This document shows, one piece after another, positions 1-7,807 of a stretch of DNA of 8,371 bases. The stretch's first letter is position 1. Every line of letters starts with the position of its first letter. A program made the translations under genes and the position numbers. This stretch comes from Limnohabitans sp. GTDB taxonomy: Bacteria; Pseudomonadota; Gammaproteobacteria; Burkholderiales; Burkholderiaceae_C. Under the pieces are notes generated by a model that was not told the origin of the DNA, did not search any database, and was given only the letters and a program-made list of their open reading frames with translations. The DNA lies in NCBI GenBank assembly GCA_009693225.1, contig SHXP01000091.1, positions 1 to 8,371 on the forward strand, read 5' to 3'.

Positions 1-424
1 GATGACACCTTGCAGTATCACAAATTTTGCAGAGAAAGGGGCCTTGGCCGAACCGGTGGCCAGGGTTTTATTCTCGCTGTTCAAGGCTGTCACATTGAAC
101 TGGTATTCGTGGCCCAGTGTGGTGAAGTTTTTGGGGCAGGGGCCTTTGTAATTGTCCAGCTTGCCGGCCTCTATCTGAAATTCCGCTACAAAACCTTCGG
201 CTTTGACCAATTCACCGCCGCCGTGGTTGTGTTTGTTATTGTCCAGATCAATCATCTGAATGCGCAAGCCAGTGGTGCCTTGTCGGGATATTTTTTAATT
301 TCAGGGCGGGTGATGTGTTGTTGCAATGGTTTGACATCAGCCAGCGGAATTCAACTTGCAAATTGGTTTGTGACCAGACGAAGCCCGCCAGGCAGCTGAG
401 TAATGCGCTGATAATCCATTTCAT
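1..424 (-). pseudogene. Secreted PEBP (YbhB/YbcL)-like protein, frameshifted and cut by the window edge
   Basis: The start is the ATG at 424-422, preceded by AAGGAG (431-436) six bases upstream. It opens with a signal peptide (MKWIISALLSCLAGFVWS, then Q). The mature part has FRW, then SPALKLKNIP, which fits the N-terminal part of phosphatidylethanolamine-binding-like proteins. In this frame translation stops at about 248. From about 287 leftward the adjacent frame continues the same protein: QGTTGLRIQMIDLD, then HNHGGGE, YKGPCPK, HEYQFNVTALN and a short tail, open to base 1. Removing one base within 283-287 (CCGACAAGG to CCACAAGG) joins the halves as NIPQGTTGL, so I infer a one-base insertion or a base-calling error. 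The HGGG, YKGPCP and H-Y-x-ALN motifs suggest the PEBP family from memory; binding function is unknown. The gene is divergent from fhs. Frame break is directly visible; family call is moderate. Confidence 0.6.
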
Positions 425-479
425 GGCTGACTCCTTAAAGATGTGCATTGTGACTTTATCACCCGTTACCCCGGCTTGC

Positions 480-492
480 GGCATTGAATGCC
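480..492. repeat. Short palindrome in the divergent promoter region
   Basis: GGCATT-G-AATGCC is a 6+1+6 perfect palindrome between the PEBP-like gene and fhs. It could be an operator, but no known regulator's consensus is recognised and a site this short may be chance. Confidence 0.3.
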
Positions 493-521
493 AGGTCGGT
501 TGATACACATCCGATCACTGT

Positions 522-550
522 TTCACAGATCTCTCGGGCTGTCGTAATAT
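522..550 (+). promoter_or_regulatory. Predicted sigma-70 promoter for the fhs cluster
   Basis: TTCACA (522-527) matches the -35 box in 5 of 6 bases, and TAATAT (545-550) matches the -10 box in 5 of 6. They are separated by an ideal 17-base spacer. Transcription would start near 557, leaving a leader of about 24 bases before the ATG at 581. This leader is too short for a folate riboswitch. Prediction from sequence only. Confidence 0.5.
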
Positions 551-580
551 CGGTGTTTTAATTTTTTTGTGTGGAAACCC

Positions 581-2254
581 ATGAAAAGTGATATCGAAAT
601 CGCTCAACACGCCAGCCTCAAGCGCATTCCTGAGCTGGTCAAAAACTATTTGGACATAGCCGATGACCATTTGTACGCTTATGGTCACCACAAGGCTAAG
701 TTGTCACTGAAGTACATCGCCGGTCTGCAGGACAAAAAAGACAGTAAGCTGATTCTGGTCACGGCCATTTCCCCTACTCCGGCCGGCGAGGGCAAGACCA
801 CCACCACCATCGGGCTGGGGGACGCACTTTGCAAAATCGGCAAGAAAAGTCTGATTTGTCTGCGTGAGCCTTCGCTGGGGCCGGTGCTCGGCATGAAGGG
901 CGGTGCCACCGGCGGCGGCATGGCGCAAGTGGTTCCGATGGAGGACATCAATCTGCACTTCACTGGTGACTTCGGTGCCATCGGTCTGGCTCACAACCTG
1001 CTGTCTGCGATGCTGGACAACCATATTCACCATGGCAATGCCTTAAAGATCGACACCCGGCGCATTGCCTGGAAGCGCGTCATAGACATGAATGACCGCG
1101 CTTTACGCCAAATGGTGGTCGGTCTGGGCGGCACGGCCAACGGCGTGCCGCGTGAAGACGGCTTTGACATTGTGGTGGCCTCCGAGGTCATGGCCATCTT
1201 CTGTCTGTCGACCAGTCTGGCCGATTTGAAGCAGCGACTCGGACGCATTGTTGTCGCCTACAACACCGATGGCGCTCCGGTCCTCGCTTCCGATTTGCAT
1301 GCGCATGGCGCCATGACAGCCTTGCTCAAGGATGCGCTGGCTCCGAACCTTGCCCAGACGCTGGAGAATAACCTGGCGTTTATCCACGGAGGTCCCTTTG
1401 CCAATATTGCCCATGGCTGCAATTCAGTGATTGCCACCAGCACAGCTGCCAAACTGTCCGACTATGTGGTCACCGAAGCCGGCTTCGGAGCAGATCTGGG
1501 GGCTGAGAAATTCATTGACATCAAATGCCGCAAAGCCGGAATGCAGCCGTCAGCGGTTGTTCTCGTGGCGACGGTCCGCGCACTCAAGTACCACGGAGGC
1601 GCGCCGGTCAAGGATCTCGGGGTTGAAAATTTACCCGCTCTTGAAAAAGGCATGGTGAATCTTGAGCGTCATTTGCACAATATCCGCCACCATTTCGGTT
1701 TGCCGTGTGTGGTTGCCATCAATCACCGCACCGAAGACACCGCGGCCGAGATAGCCATTCTCGAAAAAGCCTGTGCGGTCTATGGCGCCCAAGTGGTGGT
1801 AGCCAGGCACTGGGCGCAGGGGGGTGCTGGTGCGGTTGATCTGGCGCACGCGGTGGTGGCCTTGTGCGAACAGCCCAATAAATTTCAATTTGTGTATGAC
1901 GAAAAGCAAAGTCTGTGGGACAAGGCTGAAACACTGGCGCGTAAGATTTACGGTGCCCAGGGCATCTCTGCTGATGCCAAGGCCAAGTCCTTGATTGACA
2001 AATTACAGGAGCAGGGCTACGGTCATTACCCGATATGCATTGCCAAAACCCAGTATTCTTTCTCCACCGATCCCAAGGCGCTGGGCGCTCCCAACGGGCA
2101 TACCTTGCACATCCGCGAGGTCAGGCTTGCCGCAGGTGCCGAGTTCATAGTCCTGGTTTGCGGAGATGTGATGACCATGCCCGGTCTGCCCAAGATTCCC
2201 TCAGCCCACGCTATCGATATAAATGACAGTGGAAATATCGTCGGTTTATTCTGA
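581..2254 (+). CDS. fhs: Formate-tetrahydrofolate ligase
   Basis: Cytosolic enzyme that makes 10-formyl-tetrahydrofolate from formate, ATP and tetrahydrofolate, feeding one-carbon units to purine and formyl-methionyl-tRNA synthesis. The 557-residue product has the usual length. Visible family motifs include the P-loop TPAGEGKTTTT (residues 66-76), EPSLGPVLGMKGGATGGG (96-113), INLHFTGDF (123-131), HGGPFANIAHGCNS (269-282) and EAGFGADLGAEKF (299-311). An in-frame GTG at 569 would add four residues, but the ATG at 581 gives the family-like start MKSDIEIAQ. The ribosome site is weak (GTGGAAA at 571-577). The cytochrome c peroxidase gene follows after 9 bases, so the two are probably co-transcribed. 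No key motif is missing and the frame is intact. The family identification is firm; the operon is inferred. Confidence 0.97.
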   Translation: MKSDIEIAQHASLKRIPELVKNYLDIADDHLYAYGHHKAKLSLKYIAGLQDKKDSKLILVTAISPTPAGEGKTTTTIGLGDALCKIGKKSLICLREPSLGPVLGMKGGATGGGMAQVVPMEDINLHFTGDFGAIGLAHNLLSAMLDNHIHHGNALKIDTRRIAWKRVIDMNDRALRQMVVGLGGTANGVPREDGFDIVVASEVMAIFCLSTSLADLKQRLGRIVVAYNTDGAPVLASDLHAHGAMTALLKDALAPNLAQTLENNLAFIHGGPFANIAHGCNSVIATSTAAKLSDYVVTEAGFGADLGAEKFIDIKCRKAGMQPSAVVLVATVRALKYHGGAPVKDLGVENLPALEKGMVNLERHLHNIRHHFGLPCVVAINHRTEDTAAEIAILEKACAVYGAQVVVARHWAQGGAGAVDLAHAVVALCEQPNKFQFVYDEKQSLWDKAETLARKIYGAQGISADAKAKSLIDKLQEQGYGHYPICIAKTQYSFSTDPKALGAPNGHTLHIREVRLAAGAEFIVLVCGDVMTMPGLPKIPSAHAIDINDSGNIVGLF

Positions 2255-2263
2255 AAGCATCTC

Positions 2264-3337
2264 ATGAAAAAAACTCAGTACGTGGTCTCCTGCCTAAGTG
2301 CACTTGCATTAGCCGGCGGTGCTTTTTTGTTGTTCCCTTCGCTTGCCTTGTCAGACAATGACGATCAGGCCCTGATCGCCAAAGCCAATGCCTTGTTCAA
2401 ACCCCTGCCTGCTTCGTCAGCGCTCGAAAATACCGAACTCACACCCTCGCGCGTTGCTCTGGGCAAGGCATTGTTTTTTGAGACCCGTGTTTCCTCCGAC
2501 GGAAGACTAGGCTGTGCCACTTGCCACAACCCCGCTTACCACGGTGCTGATTCTCTGGCCCTGACCACGGGTATCAATGGCAAGGTGCTGGCGCGCAATG
2601 CCCCCACGGTGTTCAACACATCCCTGTTGATTGCCCAGCATTACGGCGGTAACCGTGCAACAGTAGAAGAGCAGGCATACAAGGCCTTGCTCAGCCCTGT
2701 TGCCTACGGCAATACCAGCAACGAACAAGTGGAAACCAAGCTCACGCAATTGGGCTACCTTCCATTGTTCAAGGCGGCTTATCCTGCCGATGCGAAGCCA
2801 GTCAATGTTGACAATTGGGGCAAAGCCATAGGTGCTTATGAACGAACCCTGTTAACTCCGGCACCGTTTGATAAATTCTTACAAGGTGATGCACAGGCGC
2901 TTTCCCGCCCTGCCAAACTGGGACTGGAGAAGTTCATCAATACCGGTTGTGCCGGTTGCCACAACGGCGTGACAGTGGGCGGTCAGTCTTACCAGAAATT
3001 TGGTATCACCCAGGACTACTGGCTGGTCACAGGCAGTACACCCAAGGACGCCTTTAAAGGCTATGACAAAGGCCGTTTCCATGACACCAAGGATGAGGCA
3101 GATGCTTTCATATTCAAAGTGCCTCAATTGCGCAATGTCGCTGTGACTCCGCCTTTTTTCCATGACGGCTCTGTAGCCAGTTTGCCGCAGGCGGTGCGCG
3201 TCATGGCTCAGTTACAACTCGGCAAGCAGTTATCAGACGAAGATGTCAGCCACATCGTCAGCTTTCTCGAAAGTTTGACCGGTGATATTCCTGCGGATTT
3301 TTCAAATGTCCCCAAACTGCCTTCCGCCCCGCATTGA
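2264..3337 (+). CDS. Di-heme cytochrome c peroxidase (CcpA/MauG superfamily)
   Basis: Periplasmic enzyme expected to reduce hydrogen peroxide to water with electrons from a small c-type cytochrome or other donor. The 357-residue product starts with a signal peptide or anchor (MKKTQ, hydrophobic to about residue 29). Two c-type heme sites are visible: CATCH at 84-88 (low-potential heme side) and CAGCH at 229-233 (high-potential side). RNAPTVFN (111-118), EEQA (135-138), LRNVAVTPPFFHDGS (289-303) and Met314 in VRVMAQLQLG agree with the family; Met314 is the expected distal ligand of the high-potential heme and argues against a MauG-type Tyr ligand. Two departures: the position I align with the switchable low-potential His ligand is Ile104 (TTGINGK), and the usual FWDGR is replaced by HYGGNR (126-131). 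Start ATG lies 9 bases after fhs with only a weak ribosome site, suggesting coupling. Class is firm; exact substrate is not. Confidence 0.92.
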   Translation: MKKTQYVVSCLSALALAGGAFLLFPSLALSDNDDQALIAKANALFKPLPASSALENTELTPSRVALGKALFFETRVSSDGRLGCATCHNPAYHGADSLALTTGINGKVLARNAPTVFNTSLLIAQHYGGNRATVEEQAYKALLSPVAYGNTSNEQVETKLTQLGYLPLFKAAYPADAKPVNVDNWGKAIGAYERTLLTPAPFDKFLQGDAQALSRPAKLGLEKFINTGCAGCHNGVTVGGQSYQKFGITQDYWLVTGSTPKDAFKGYDKGRFHDTKDEADAFIFKVPQLRNVAVTPPFFHDGSVASLPQAVRVMAQLQLGKQLSDEDVSHIVSFLESLTGDIPADFSNVPKLPSAPH

Positions 3338-3343
3338 TATTTG

Positions 3344-3766
3344 ATGAGACGGGGTGGTACCGGTTTTTGCTTGTCTCTGGTAACGGTATGCGTTGCTTTT
3401 CTAGCCGTCTTACCGTTGCCTGCTCTGGCGGAGTGGACTTATTTTTCAAACCTTGACGGAGACACCGTGCTGGTTGATAAGACCACGCTGGTGCAAAACA
3501 AGAACCGCAACTCCACCATCTGGATGCTGACCAATTACGGTAATCTCACTGTACAGAACGTGCTCTCGGTCAGCAAGTTGGTTGAATTCGATTGTGACCA
3601 TGACAAATTCCGTTACCTGGCCGTTTACGGTTACGAGGGCCAAATGCAGACCGGTGCAAAATTGATCAATATCACTACGCCGTCGCAATGGGACAAGGTG
3701 AAATACGGTACCGTTCTCAAGAACCTTCAATTGATTGCCTGTTTGCGCGGGCCCTTGCTCAGATAA
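3344..3766 (+). CDS. Small exported Adhesin_E-like protein
   Basis: A 140-residue protein with a clear signal peptide (positive MRR, a long hydrophobic stretch, then PALA before Glu30). The mature part starts EWTYFSNLDGDTVLVDKTTL, has the W-x-L-x-NY pattern at 60-65 (WMLTNYG), an S-V-S-K-L-V-E-F-D-C segment (76-84), YLAVYGYEGQMQTG (91-104), SQWDKV (114-119) and a final conserved-looking Cys133. Cys84 and Cys133 may form a disulfide in the periplasm. The pattern fits the surface-adhesin protein E-like family, recognised from memory; most such proteins in this group of bacteria have no known function and need not be adhesins. The ATG at 3344 is six bases after the peroxidase stop with no clear ribosome site, so it is likely translated by coupling; an in-frame TTG at 3341 is a less likely start. 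Confidence 0.72.
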   Translation: MRRGGTGFCLSLVTVCVAFLAVLPLPALAEWTYFSNLDGDTVLVDKTTLVQNKNRNSTIWMLTNYGNLTVQNVLSVSKLVEFDCDHDKFRYLAVYGYEGQMQTGAKLINITTPSQWDKVKYGTVLKNLQLIACLRGPLLR

Positions 3767-3803
3767 ACAGCTCTAATCAACCTTCTCGCAAAAGAACACA
3801 TCC

Positions 3804-4688
3804 ATGGACATGCAATTTATAGAAACCAGACTGCTTCGTATCGGCTACAAAGAATGGAACCCGAAGGGCAGTCACACTATTGTGCTGGCCCATGGATGGC
3901 CTGACAGTATCCGCTGCTGGCACCACGTGGTGCCTCCTTTGGTGCAGGCGGGGTACAGGGTGGTGGCACCGGCTTTGAGAGGCTTTTTGCCCACCACTTT
4001 TTTACATGAAGAAACGCCGCGTACAGGTCAGTTGTCGTCCTTGGGACGGGACATGGTCGAATTTGTCGCCTCCTTGAACCTGCCGCAACCGCCCGTGCTG
4101 GCGGGCCACGACTGGGGTGCGCGTGCCGTGGCCAATGCCTGTGGTTTGCAGCCGGGCATTGCCAGTCACATGGTGCTGATGTCAGTGGGTTACGGCACCA
4201 ACGATCCGGCGCAGTCGTTGAGTATGGAGCAAACCCAGTTGTACTGGTACCACTGGTTCATGGCCACCGAGCGCGGTAAATGCACAGTGCGCACCGAGGG
4301 TAAGGCGTTCGCACAACGCATGTGGGATACTTGGGCACCCGCCGGCTGGTATTTGCCAGATGAGTTTGATCAGACCGCGCTGGCTTTCAACAATCCGGAC
4401 TGGGCGGAGATCACTTTGCATTCCTACCAGCACCGCTGGGGCCATGCGCAAAGCGACCCCCATTACGACGCAGATGAAAAAGCATTGCATCCTGCACCCG
4501 TGTTGAATGTACCTACCTTGATGCTGCACGGTGCGGTGGATGGTGTCAGTCTGCCTGCCACTTCGGCCAATAAGGAAAAGTTTTTCTGCGGCCGTTACGA
4601 AAGGTATTTGCTCAGCGGTGTCGGACATTTCCCGCAGCGGGAAGCTCCGCTTAAAGTGGCACAAGCCGTTTTAGATTTTTTAAAGTAA
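3804..4688 (+). CDS. Alpha/beta hydrolase, epoxide hydrolase/haloalkane dehalogenase-like
   Basis: A 294-residue cytosolic alpha/beta-fold hydrolase. HGWPD (30-34) forms the oxyanion-hole turn. GHDWG (101-105) is the nucleophile elbow with Asp103 as nucleophile, which places it in the epoxide hydrolase and dehalogenase branch rather than the Ser esterases. Asp246 in LHGAVDGV is the likely acid and His275 in GVGHFPQRE the likely base. The cap region between about 135 and 225 is rich in aromatic residues, including Tyr147, Tyr149 and Tyr208, any of which could activate an epoxide. Substrate cannot be read from the sequence. It follows the Adhesin_E-like gene after 37 bases with a weak, purine-rich AAAAGAA upstream; Met3 is an alternative start. 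Its TAA stop abuts the stop of the opposing ParA gene. Confidence 0.9.
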   Translation: MDMQFIETRLLRIGYKEWNPKGSHTIVLAHGWPDSIRCWHHVVPPLVQAGYRVVAPALRGFLPTTFLHEETPRTGQLSSLGRDMVEFVASLNLPQPPVLAGHDWGARAVANACGLQPGIASHMVLMSVGYGTNDPAQSLSMEQTQLYWYHWFMATERGKCTVRTEGKAFAQRMWDTWAPAGWYLPDEFDQTALAFNNPDWAEITLHSYQHRWGHAQSDPHYDADEKALHPAPVLNVPTLMLHGAVDGVSLPATSANKEKFFCGRYERYLLSGVGHFPQREAPLKVAQAVLDFLK

Positions 4689-5312
4689 TCAGCTTTCCAG
4701 CCATTCGCAGATGACTTGCCACTGTTGCAGGTCTCTTTGAACTTTGGAAGGCGTGAGATCAAACAGGCTGAGTCCGTGAGCTGCGAGGTGCAGGTAGTAC
4801 TGTGTGTCGCGTAAAAAACCGATGATCGGCACTTCGAGTTTGTCCATGAACTCACGCAGTTTGCTGGCCGCAATGGTGCGTTCATCCACCCGCATGCCGA
4901 CCATACCCAAATTTGTTTTGCTGTTCTTTGTGATTTCCCGCAACTGCTCAATGAATGCCTGAGACGCGTACATGTCAAAGATAGACGGCATGATGGGAAT
5001 CAGCAGTTTGTCCGCTCTGGAGACGACTTCCTTGAAACGCCAGCCGCCAAGGCCTCCGGGAGTGTCAATCACCACATGGGTGGTGTCTCTAGGGGATTTG
5101 GCGGTCAATACCAGATCGGCCTGCAATTCCCAGGTGCTTATAGGGTTTGCTTGAGCAGGCCGCAGCCCCAACCACATGCGCGAAGACTGTTGCACATCTG
5201 CATCGCCGAGCATGACTGCGTGGCCGCGTGAAGCAAACCCCCCTGCTACATTGGTTGACAGGGTAGATTTTCCTGAACCCCCCTTGGGGTTGGCTATCAC
5301 AATCACTGGCAT
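4689..5312 (-). CDS. Orphan ParA-family ATPase
   Basis: A 207-residue P-loop ATPase of the ParA/MinD superfamily. It begins directly with the deviant Walker A motif KGGSGKST (10-17) with signature Lys10 and catalytic Lys15. Walker A' is GDADVQQSS (36-44) and Walker B is HVVIDTPGG (79-87). There is no N-terminal DNA-binding extension, as in short cargo-positioning ParA proteins. No ParB gene or parS-like site is visible nearby, so chromosome partitioning is unlikely to be its job; positioning of another cargo is inferred from the class, not shown. The ATG at 5312 lies one base after the TGA of the upstream lipoprotein gene, pointing to a bicistronic unit with translational coupling. The stop abuts that of the convergent hydrolase gene with no space for a separate terminator. 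Confidence 0.93.
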   Translation of the reverse strand: MPVIVIANPKGGSGKSTLSTNVAGGFASRGHAVMLGDADVQQSSRMWLGLRPAQANPISTWELQADLVLTAKSPRDTTHVVIDTPGGLGGWRFKEVVSRADKLLIPIMPSIFDMYASQAFIEQLREITKNSKTNLGMVGMRVDERTIAASKLREFMDKLEVPIIGFLRDTQYYLHLAAHGLSLFDLTPSKVQRDLQQWQVICEWLES

Positions 5313-5313
5313 A

Positions 5314-5997
5314 TCAAGACAAATCCCACCCTTTTCTGTTTCGACAGTGTGTCAGTGCCTGATTGTACAAAGACTTACCTGATTGACTACTGTTTGTGGA
5401 TAACAAGTAGTTCTTTAGGGGCATCATATCAACAGACCTGGCGCAATCAAACCCCCGTCCGTATTCACCGCTTAAATAAAGCACTACTCTGCCGGTTGCC
5501 TGTACACGTTTATATACAGCGCCCAGATAGGCCACAGCACACGCGGACTCGCAGACCTGGCCTTCGCTGACGATGACTTCAACCGCCTGCGTTTGAAACC
5601 ATTTGCCCAGCTGAATGCCTAGTAGAAGATCGCCTTGCGCGGAATTGAGGTAAACCGGGCTCACGACCCGGCTGCCGTCACGCCGGATACAGGGCTGAAT
5701 GGATTGCATGATGCTGTTCAGGCTGGACAGGCTGGTGCTGTTGATCGTGCCCGAAAACTCCATCACATCAAGCGCTCCGCTGGCGCATTCCGGGTATTGT
5801 AAACGGCTGTGTCTGGCCTGGAACAAATCGCCTTGGATCGAATTAACCAATTGAATTTGTGAACCGGGATAGCCATAGGAGTTTGACCCCATGACAACGT
5901 GAAACGGTACTTCCTGCTTGGCCTGACGCGGGTGGACACAACCTAGCAATGCCAGCAAAAACAGCAAGCCCAGTGCTCGTGGGGAAAGAAACATCAT
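5314..5997 (-). CDS. Lipoprotein with degenerate ClpP/crotonase-like region
   Basis: A 227-residue probable lipoprotein: hydrophobic LGLLFLLALLGC ends in a lipobox with Cys20 as the lipidated residue, so it should be anchored in an envelope membrane facing the periplasm. From about residue 78 the layout resembles periplasmic ClpP-like proteins: EFSGTI (80-85), VVSPVYLNSAQGDLLLGIQLGKWF (111-134) in place of the usual glycine-rich strand-helix, and CESACAVAYLGA (149-160), where Ser151 sits where the nucleophile would be. The second glycine of the usual oxyanion GG is not present (AQGD) and no clear catalytic His follows, so peptidase activity is doubtful. Extra cysteines at 71, 103, 149, 153, 185 and 218 suggest disulfides. 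The first of two tandem ATG codons is chosen because AAGG lies six bases upstream. It precedes parA by one base. Family call is tentative. Confidence 0.6.
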   Translation of the reverse strand: MMFLSPRALGLLFLLALLGCVHPRQAKQEVPFHVVMGSNSYGYPGSQIQLVNSIQGDLFQARHSRLQYPECASGALDVMEFSGTINSTSLSSLNSIMQSIQPCIRRDGSRVVSPVYLNSAQGDLLLGIQLGKWFQTQAVEVIVSEGQVCESACAVAYLGAVYKRVQATGRVVLYLSGEYGRGFDCARSVDMMPLKNYLLSTNSSQSGKSLYNQALTHCRNRKGWDLS

Positions 5998-6069
5998 GGT
6001 TGACCTTGAGAAGATTGAGGATTCATTGACCTTTTCTTGGTCGACACCGCCGCTGAAAACTTGAGCTCA

Positions 6070-6104
6070 CAGGCCTGTCTGTGCCTTGGGCAAAGACAGG
6101 CCTG
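6070..6104 (-). terminator. Hairpin terminator candidate after lldP
   Basis: An 11-bp perfect stem (CAGGCCTGTCT at 6070-6080 with AGACAGGCCTG at 6094-6104) encloses a further 4-bp stem (TGCC/GGCA) and a 3-base loop. It starts ten bases beyond the lldP stop, where a terminator is expected. Read on the minus strand the following T tract is weak and delayed (CAAGTTTT), so Rho-independent termination may be inefficient, or the hairpin may mainly protect the 3' end of the mRNA. Confidence 0.6.
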
Positions 6105-6114
6105 CTGTGTCAGT

Positions 6115-7779
6115 TCAGTGCACCACCATCAGGGTGAACGGGAAGACATAGGCTTGCAAGGTGACCAGAATACCTACCAGACAGGCCAGTGCGATGGAAT
6201 GGAAGAAGACGTAGCGCAGGATATCGCCTTCATGGTTGAACCAGCGGGTAGCGGTCGATGCGACCACGATCGATTGCGCATCGATCATCTTGCCCATCAC
6301 GCCGCCCGAACTGTTGGCCGCACCCATCAGATTGGGAGACAGCCCCAGTTGTTCTGCAGCCACTTTTTGCATGCCGCCGAACAGCACATTGGATGCCGTG
6401 TCGGAGCCGGTGAGGGCCACGCCCAGCCAGCCCATCAGGGTGCCAAAGAAAGGATAGAACATCCCCGTATTCGCAAATGCCAGTCCCAGGGTGGTGTCGG
6501 TGCCTGAATAGCGGGTGAGGGAACCCAGCGCCAGCATCAGCACAATGGTCAGCAGCGAGTAACGCACCAGCCATAAGGTGTTGAAGAAAATGCGTATCAG
6601 TTGCAGCGGGTTGTACTTCATGACCAGACCGCCGACGATGGCTGACAACAAAATGCCGGTGCCGGTGGCGGACAGCAGATTCAAGGTGTAGACGGCCGCT
6701 TCAGTTTTAGGTGTAGGCACCACAGGCGGCATTTTTTCAATCAGGTTATGCAGACCTTCAAGCGGGAATTTAGGTGCAAAGATGGTGTTCCAGAATTCCT
6801 TGACCGGGGGCAGACCCCAGATGAAGATAAACATGGTCAGAATCGCCCAGGGTGTCCAGGCGCGGATCACGTCTGCGCGTGAATGCGTGGCATGAACCTT
6901 CGCCGCCGTTTGTTCACTGCCCGCGTCCTGTTCGTGACCTTTGAGTGAAACCGATGTCCATATTTCTGCAGGTTGCCAGATTTTCAGGAAGCCGACCAGG
7001 CAGGTCATGGAGACCACCGCAGCGAGGACATCCACCAACTCAGGGCCGATGTAGTTGGACACCAGGAATTGCATGATGGCAAAGCTGCCGCCGGTGACCA
7101 GAATGGCCGGCCAGATTTGCATCATGGCCCGGCGACCTGCAAATGCCCAGATCAGCCAGAACGGCACCAGCACAGAGAAAAACGGCAATTGACGGCCGAC
7201 CATGGCAGATACCGCCATGGCGTCGTACCCGTGCACCTTGGCCAAAGTCAAAATCGGCGTGCCCAGAGCGCCGAAAGCCACAGGCGCCGTATTGGCAATC
7301 AAAGACAGTCCTGAAGCAGCCAGCGGTGAAAAACCCAGGCCGATCAAAATGGCCGCCGTCACTGCCACCGGGGTACCGAAACCTGCGGCACCTTCAAAGA
7401 ACGCGCCGAAGGCAAAGGCGATCAGCAGCAGTTGCAAGCGACGGTCTTCTGTGATGCCGGCGATCGAATCCTGCAAAATTTTGAAGCTGCCGTTTTGTTC
7501 GGTCAACTGGTGCAGAAAAATGATGTTGAGCACAATCCAGCCGATAGGCAGCAGGCCGGTGAGTCCGCCGAACAAGGCTGCATTCGCTGCCATACTGAAC
7601 GGCATGCCATAAGTGAAAATGGCGACAGCCAATGCGGCGATCAGACCTGCGGCTGCGGCGATGTGCGCCTTCATGTGCAGAAAACCCAACCCCACCAGCA
7701 TGACGACCACGGGAATGGCAGCCAGTAATGTCGATAAAACCATGCTACCCATTGGGTCGTATATTTGTGGCCAAGTCAT
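6115..7779 (-). CDS. lldP: L-lactate permease
   Basis: A 554-residue inner-membrane transporter of the LctP family, importing lactate (often also glycolate) with protons. It is built of many hydrophobic helices from about residue 13 to the C-terminus. The family signature FAFGAFFEGAAGFGTP is at 122-137, followed by NTAPVAFGALGTPI; the C-terminal half has LTGSDTASNVLFGGMQ and AANSSGGVMGKMIDAQS. Length matches the family (about 550). The ATG at 7779 is chosen over an upstream in-frame ATG at 7827 because GGAG lies eight bases before it, the product then begins MTWPQIYDPMG like known members, and the promoter -10 box lies between the two. No lactate dehydrogenase gene is next to it in this window, so it is probably a single-gene unit closed by the hairpin at 6070-6104. 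Confidence 0.95.
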   Translation of the reverse strand: MTWPQIYDPMGSMVLSTLLAAIPVVVMLVGLGFLHMKAHIAAAAGLIAALAVAIFTYGMPFSMAANAALFGGLTGLLPIGWIVLNIIFLHQLTEQNGSFKILQDSIAGITEDRRLQLLLIAFAFGAFFEGAAGFGTPVAVTAAILIGLGFSPLAASGLSLIANTAPVAFGALGTPILTLAKVHGYDAMAVSAMVGRQLPFFSVLVPFWLIWAFAGRRAMMQIWPAILVTGGSFAIMQFLVSNYIGPELVDVLAAVVSMTCLVGFLKIWQPAEIWTSVSLKGHEQDAGSEQTAAKVHATHSRADVIRAWTPWAILTMFIFIWGLPPVKEFWNTIFAPKFPLEGLHNLIEKMPPVVPTPKTEAAVYTLNLLSATGTGILLSAIVGGLVMKYNPLQLIRIFFNTLWLVRYSLLTIVLMLALGSLTRYSGTDTTLGLAFANTGMFYPFFGTLMGWLGVALTGSDTASNVLFGGMQKVAAEQLGLSPNLMGAANSSGGVMGKMIDAQSIVVASTATRWFNHEGDILRYVFFHSIALACLVGILVTLQAYVFPFTLMVVH

Positions 7780-7807
7780 GTGGTGGTCTCCAAGCGGAAA
7801 AATGAAA

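Noticed and set aside
551..580. Folate (THF) riboswitch before fhs
   Set aside because: The predicted leader is only about 24 bases, too short, and no conserved riboswitch structure is visible.
4629..4643. Hairpin TTCCCG-CAG-CGGGAA near the end of the hydrolase gene as a terminator
   Set aside because: It lies within coding sequence around the catalytic His (GVGHFPQRE) and has no following T run.
6000..6033. Direct repeat TTGACCTT (6000-6007 and 6026-6033) upstream of the lipoprotein gene
   Set aside because: Eight bases repeated once; one copy includes the ribosome site (AAGG on the minus strand), and there is no further support for a regulator site.
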